DNA of 7,032 nt from Prevotellaceae bacterium (GTDB taxonomy: Bacteria; Bacteroidota; Bacteroidia; Bacteroidales; UBA932). The notes under the pieces were generated by a model, which saw only the letters and a program-made list of their open reading frames with translations, did not search any database and was not told the DNA's origin. Shown one piece after another: positions 5,876-7,032 of this stretch (its first letter is position 1; each line of letters starts with the position of its first letter). The translations under genes were made by a program, and so were the position numbers. The stretch is taken from assembly GCA_031259805.1 (NCBI GenBank), contig JAIRKX010000056.1:1-7032 (forward strand), written 5' to 3'.

Positions 5876-7032
5876 ATGCTAAAGAACTTCCTCTTCGTAT
5901 TAAATCGGTTTAAAACCGCATCGGTTATCAACATCCTGGGACTGTCGGTCGCGTTGCTCGTGTTTTTCGTCGTATTGATGCAGGTCTGGTACGATTTCAC
6001 CTATGATCGCGGCTATGCTAATGCCGACCGGATAGTCCGCCTCCACATCTACATGTACGACGGGACAACCGATAATTCCACTACATCGATTAATTTCCAA
6101 ATCCCCGCTCGCATCCACGACCGGCTGCCCGAAGTCGAAGCCTACTGCATGATGACGCACTGGGGAAACGAGTCGTTCGACATCGACAAAGGCTCGGCCA
6201 TGCCCGAACGCTACGACAACATTCCAGTTGCCCGCACCACGCAGGGCTTTCTCCGTGTCTTCACCCCCGAAATCACTGCCGGCGACACCTCCGCGCTCTT
6301 CGCCGCACCCGGCAAAGCGATGATTTCCGAAAAAACCGCCCGACGGCTTTTCGGCGGAAACGACCCCATCGGACAAACTATCCGCTACCACTACGGCAAC
6401 GGGGCGCTCACCGTGCAGGCCGTCTACCGCGATTTCCCCGACAACTCGTCGATGCCCAACGGCCTCTATACCTATCTGCAAGAGTACGACGAAGAAGAAT
6501 GGAGCTTCCGCGCCTGCTTCCTCCTCCGCCCGGGCACGCTCGCAACGGCAAGGGAAAAATTGATAGCCAAAGAAATGATAGGCGAAGAAATCGCCCAATA
6601 TCTCGACGAACATCCCGAAGTCGAATACCGCCTGCTGTTCTCGTCCCTCAACGACCTGTACCTCGACGGGCCGGAAGGCAACCGCATCAACACGGCCCTG
6701 TCGCTCTTAGCCATCGGCCTGCTCACGCTCGTCATCGCCTTCGTTAACTTCGTCAACCTGTCGCTGGCCATGGCGCCGTCGCGGGTTAAGAACATCACCA
6801 TCCGCAAACTCATGGGCGCAAATAAAACGACGCTCCGCCTGACCGTTGCTTCCGAAAGCCTGCTGTTTACCCTCATTGCGGCAGGCATGGCCTTCGTCGG
6901 CATCCGCTTTTTGCAAGGCAGCGCCTTTGCGCAGGAACTGTTTCCGACCATCGAATTTTCCCTCTGGTCGCACGCCCGCCTGTTTGCCGTCGCCACGGGC
7001 GCCATCCTCCTGCTCGCCTTTGTCATCGGCCT
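5876..7032 (+). CDS. FtsX/MacB-type ABC transporter permease, 3'-truncated by the window
   Basis: The frame is open from ATG 5876 to the window edge (385 full codons plus two bases); the in-frame TAA at 5858 makes this the first possible start. Residues about 18-37 form a first membrane helix (INILGLSVALLVFFVVL). A large periplasmic MacB_PCD-like domain follows (about 40-265), with the family's SEKTARRLFGGNDPIGQTI (151-169). Then come helices at about 273-296, 325-345 and 366-386, and the FtsX cytoplasmic coupling motif RVKNITIRKLMGAN (303-316), which should contact an ATPase. Bacteroidota relatives are often about 800 residues with two FtsX modules, so roughly half may be missing. MacB-type systems transmit ATPase movement to the periplasm to drive export through adaptor and TolC. 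The 64-bp gap after the adaptor gene shows no terminator and has an A-rich leader. No ATP-binding domain is encoded in the visible part. Confidence 0.92.
   Translation, partial: MLKNFLFVLNRFKTASVINILGLSVALLVFFVVLMQVWYDFTYDRGYANADRIVRLHIYMYDGTTDNSTTSINFQIPARIHDRLPEVEAYCMMTHWGNESFDIDKGSAMPERYDNIPVARTTQGFLRVFTPEITAGDTSALFAAPGKAMISEKTARRLFGGNDPIGQTIRYHYGNGALTVQAVYRDFPDNSSMPNGLYTYLQEYDEEEWSFRACFLLRPGTLATAREKLIAKEMIGEEIAQYLDEHPEVEYRLLFSSLNDLYLDGPEGNRINTALSLLAIGLLTLVIAFVNFVNLSLAMAPSRVKNITIRKLMGANKTTLRLTVASESLLFTLIAAGMAFVGIRFLQGSAFAQELFPTIEFSLWSHARLFAVATGAILLLAFVIG

Noticed and set aside
5900..6613. Open frame of 237 codons on the minus strand
   Set aside because: It lies fully antisense to the permease, whose frame has clear membrane helices and MacB/FtsX motifs. 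The antisense translation is a Gly/Val/Glu/Arg-rich sequence typical of a mirror of C-ending codons.
6472..7026. Open frame of 184 codons on the minus strand
   Set aside because: Also antisense to the permease; the predicted protein is Arg/Ser-rich with no recognisable domain.
1..7032. tRNA, rRNA, CRISPR array, insertion sequence or attachment site
   Set aside because: No spaced direct-repeat array, transposase-like protein, terminal inverted repeats or tRNA-like cloverleaf was recognised in the window.

Overview
The window looks like chromosomal DNA from a member of the Bacteroidota, probably Bacteroidales. This rests on Bacteroides-type promoter elements (TAnnTTTG), weak Shine-Dalgarno sequences with A-rich leaders, and protein styles typical of that group: a TolC homologue with an '...AQ' signal-peptide end, and an FtsX/MacB permease opening with a 'K.ASVINILGLSVAL' segment. 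I do not assign a genus.

Layout: positions 1-308 are non-coding and AT-rich. They carry a good leftward Bacteroidetes promoter, two inverted repeats, a three-copy heptamer repeat and a weaker rightward promoter. Five co-directional genes on the + strand follow: an NtrC-type sigma-54 response regulator (309-1673), its membrane histidine kinase (1678-3006), a 168-bp regulatory gap, a TolC-family outer membrane channel (3175-4515), an HlyD/RND-type membrane-fusion adaptor (4534-5811) and the first 385 complete codons of an FtsX/MacB-type ABC permease (5876 to the window end, truncated by the edge).

The genes make one coherent story. Kinase and regulator, 4 bp apart, form a two-component system whose output domain is a complete sigma-54 activator. 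The gap before tolC holds a sigma-54 promoter candidate with invariant GG and GC at the correct spacing (3131-3147). About 100 bp upstream of its predicted start lies a dyad TTACA-N5-TGTAA (3050-3064), where an NtrC-type activator would be expected to bind. The regulated product would be a tripartite export machine: permease in the inner membrane, adaptor across the periplasm, TolC channel in the outer membrane. No ATP-binding subunit is present, so it should lie downstream or elsewhere. The substrate cannot be read from sequence.

Most notable: (i) the self-contained sigma-54 regulatory circuit; (ii) a kinase with almost no periplasmic loop next to an FtsX-type permease, reminiscent of Bce-type antimicrobial-peptide sensing modules of Firmicutes; (iii) a leftward promoter followed by two hairpins and no visible ATG, which could be a small RNA or a long leader of a gene outside the window. 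The general architecture (sigma-54 regulator, kinase, TolC, HlyD, permease) is familiar in Bacteroidota; I do not claim an entirely new system.
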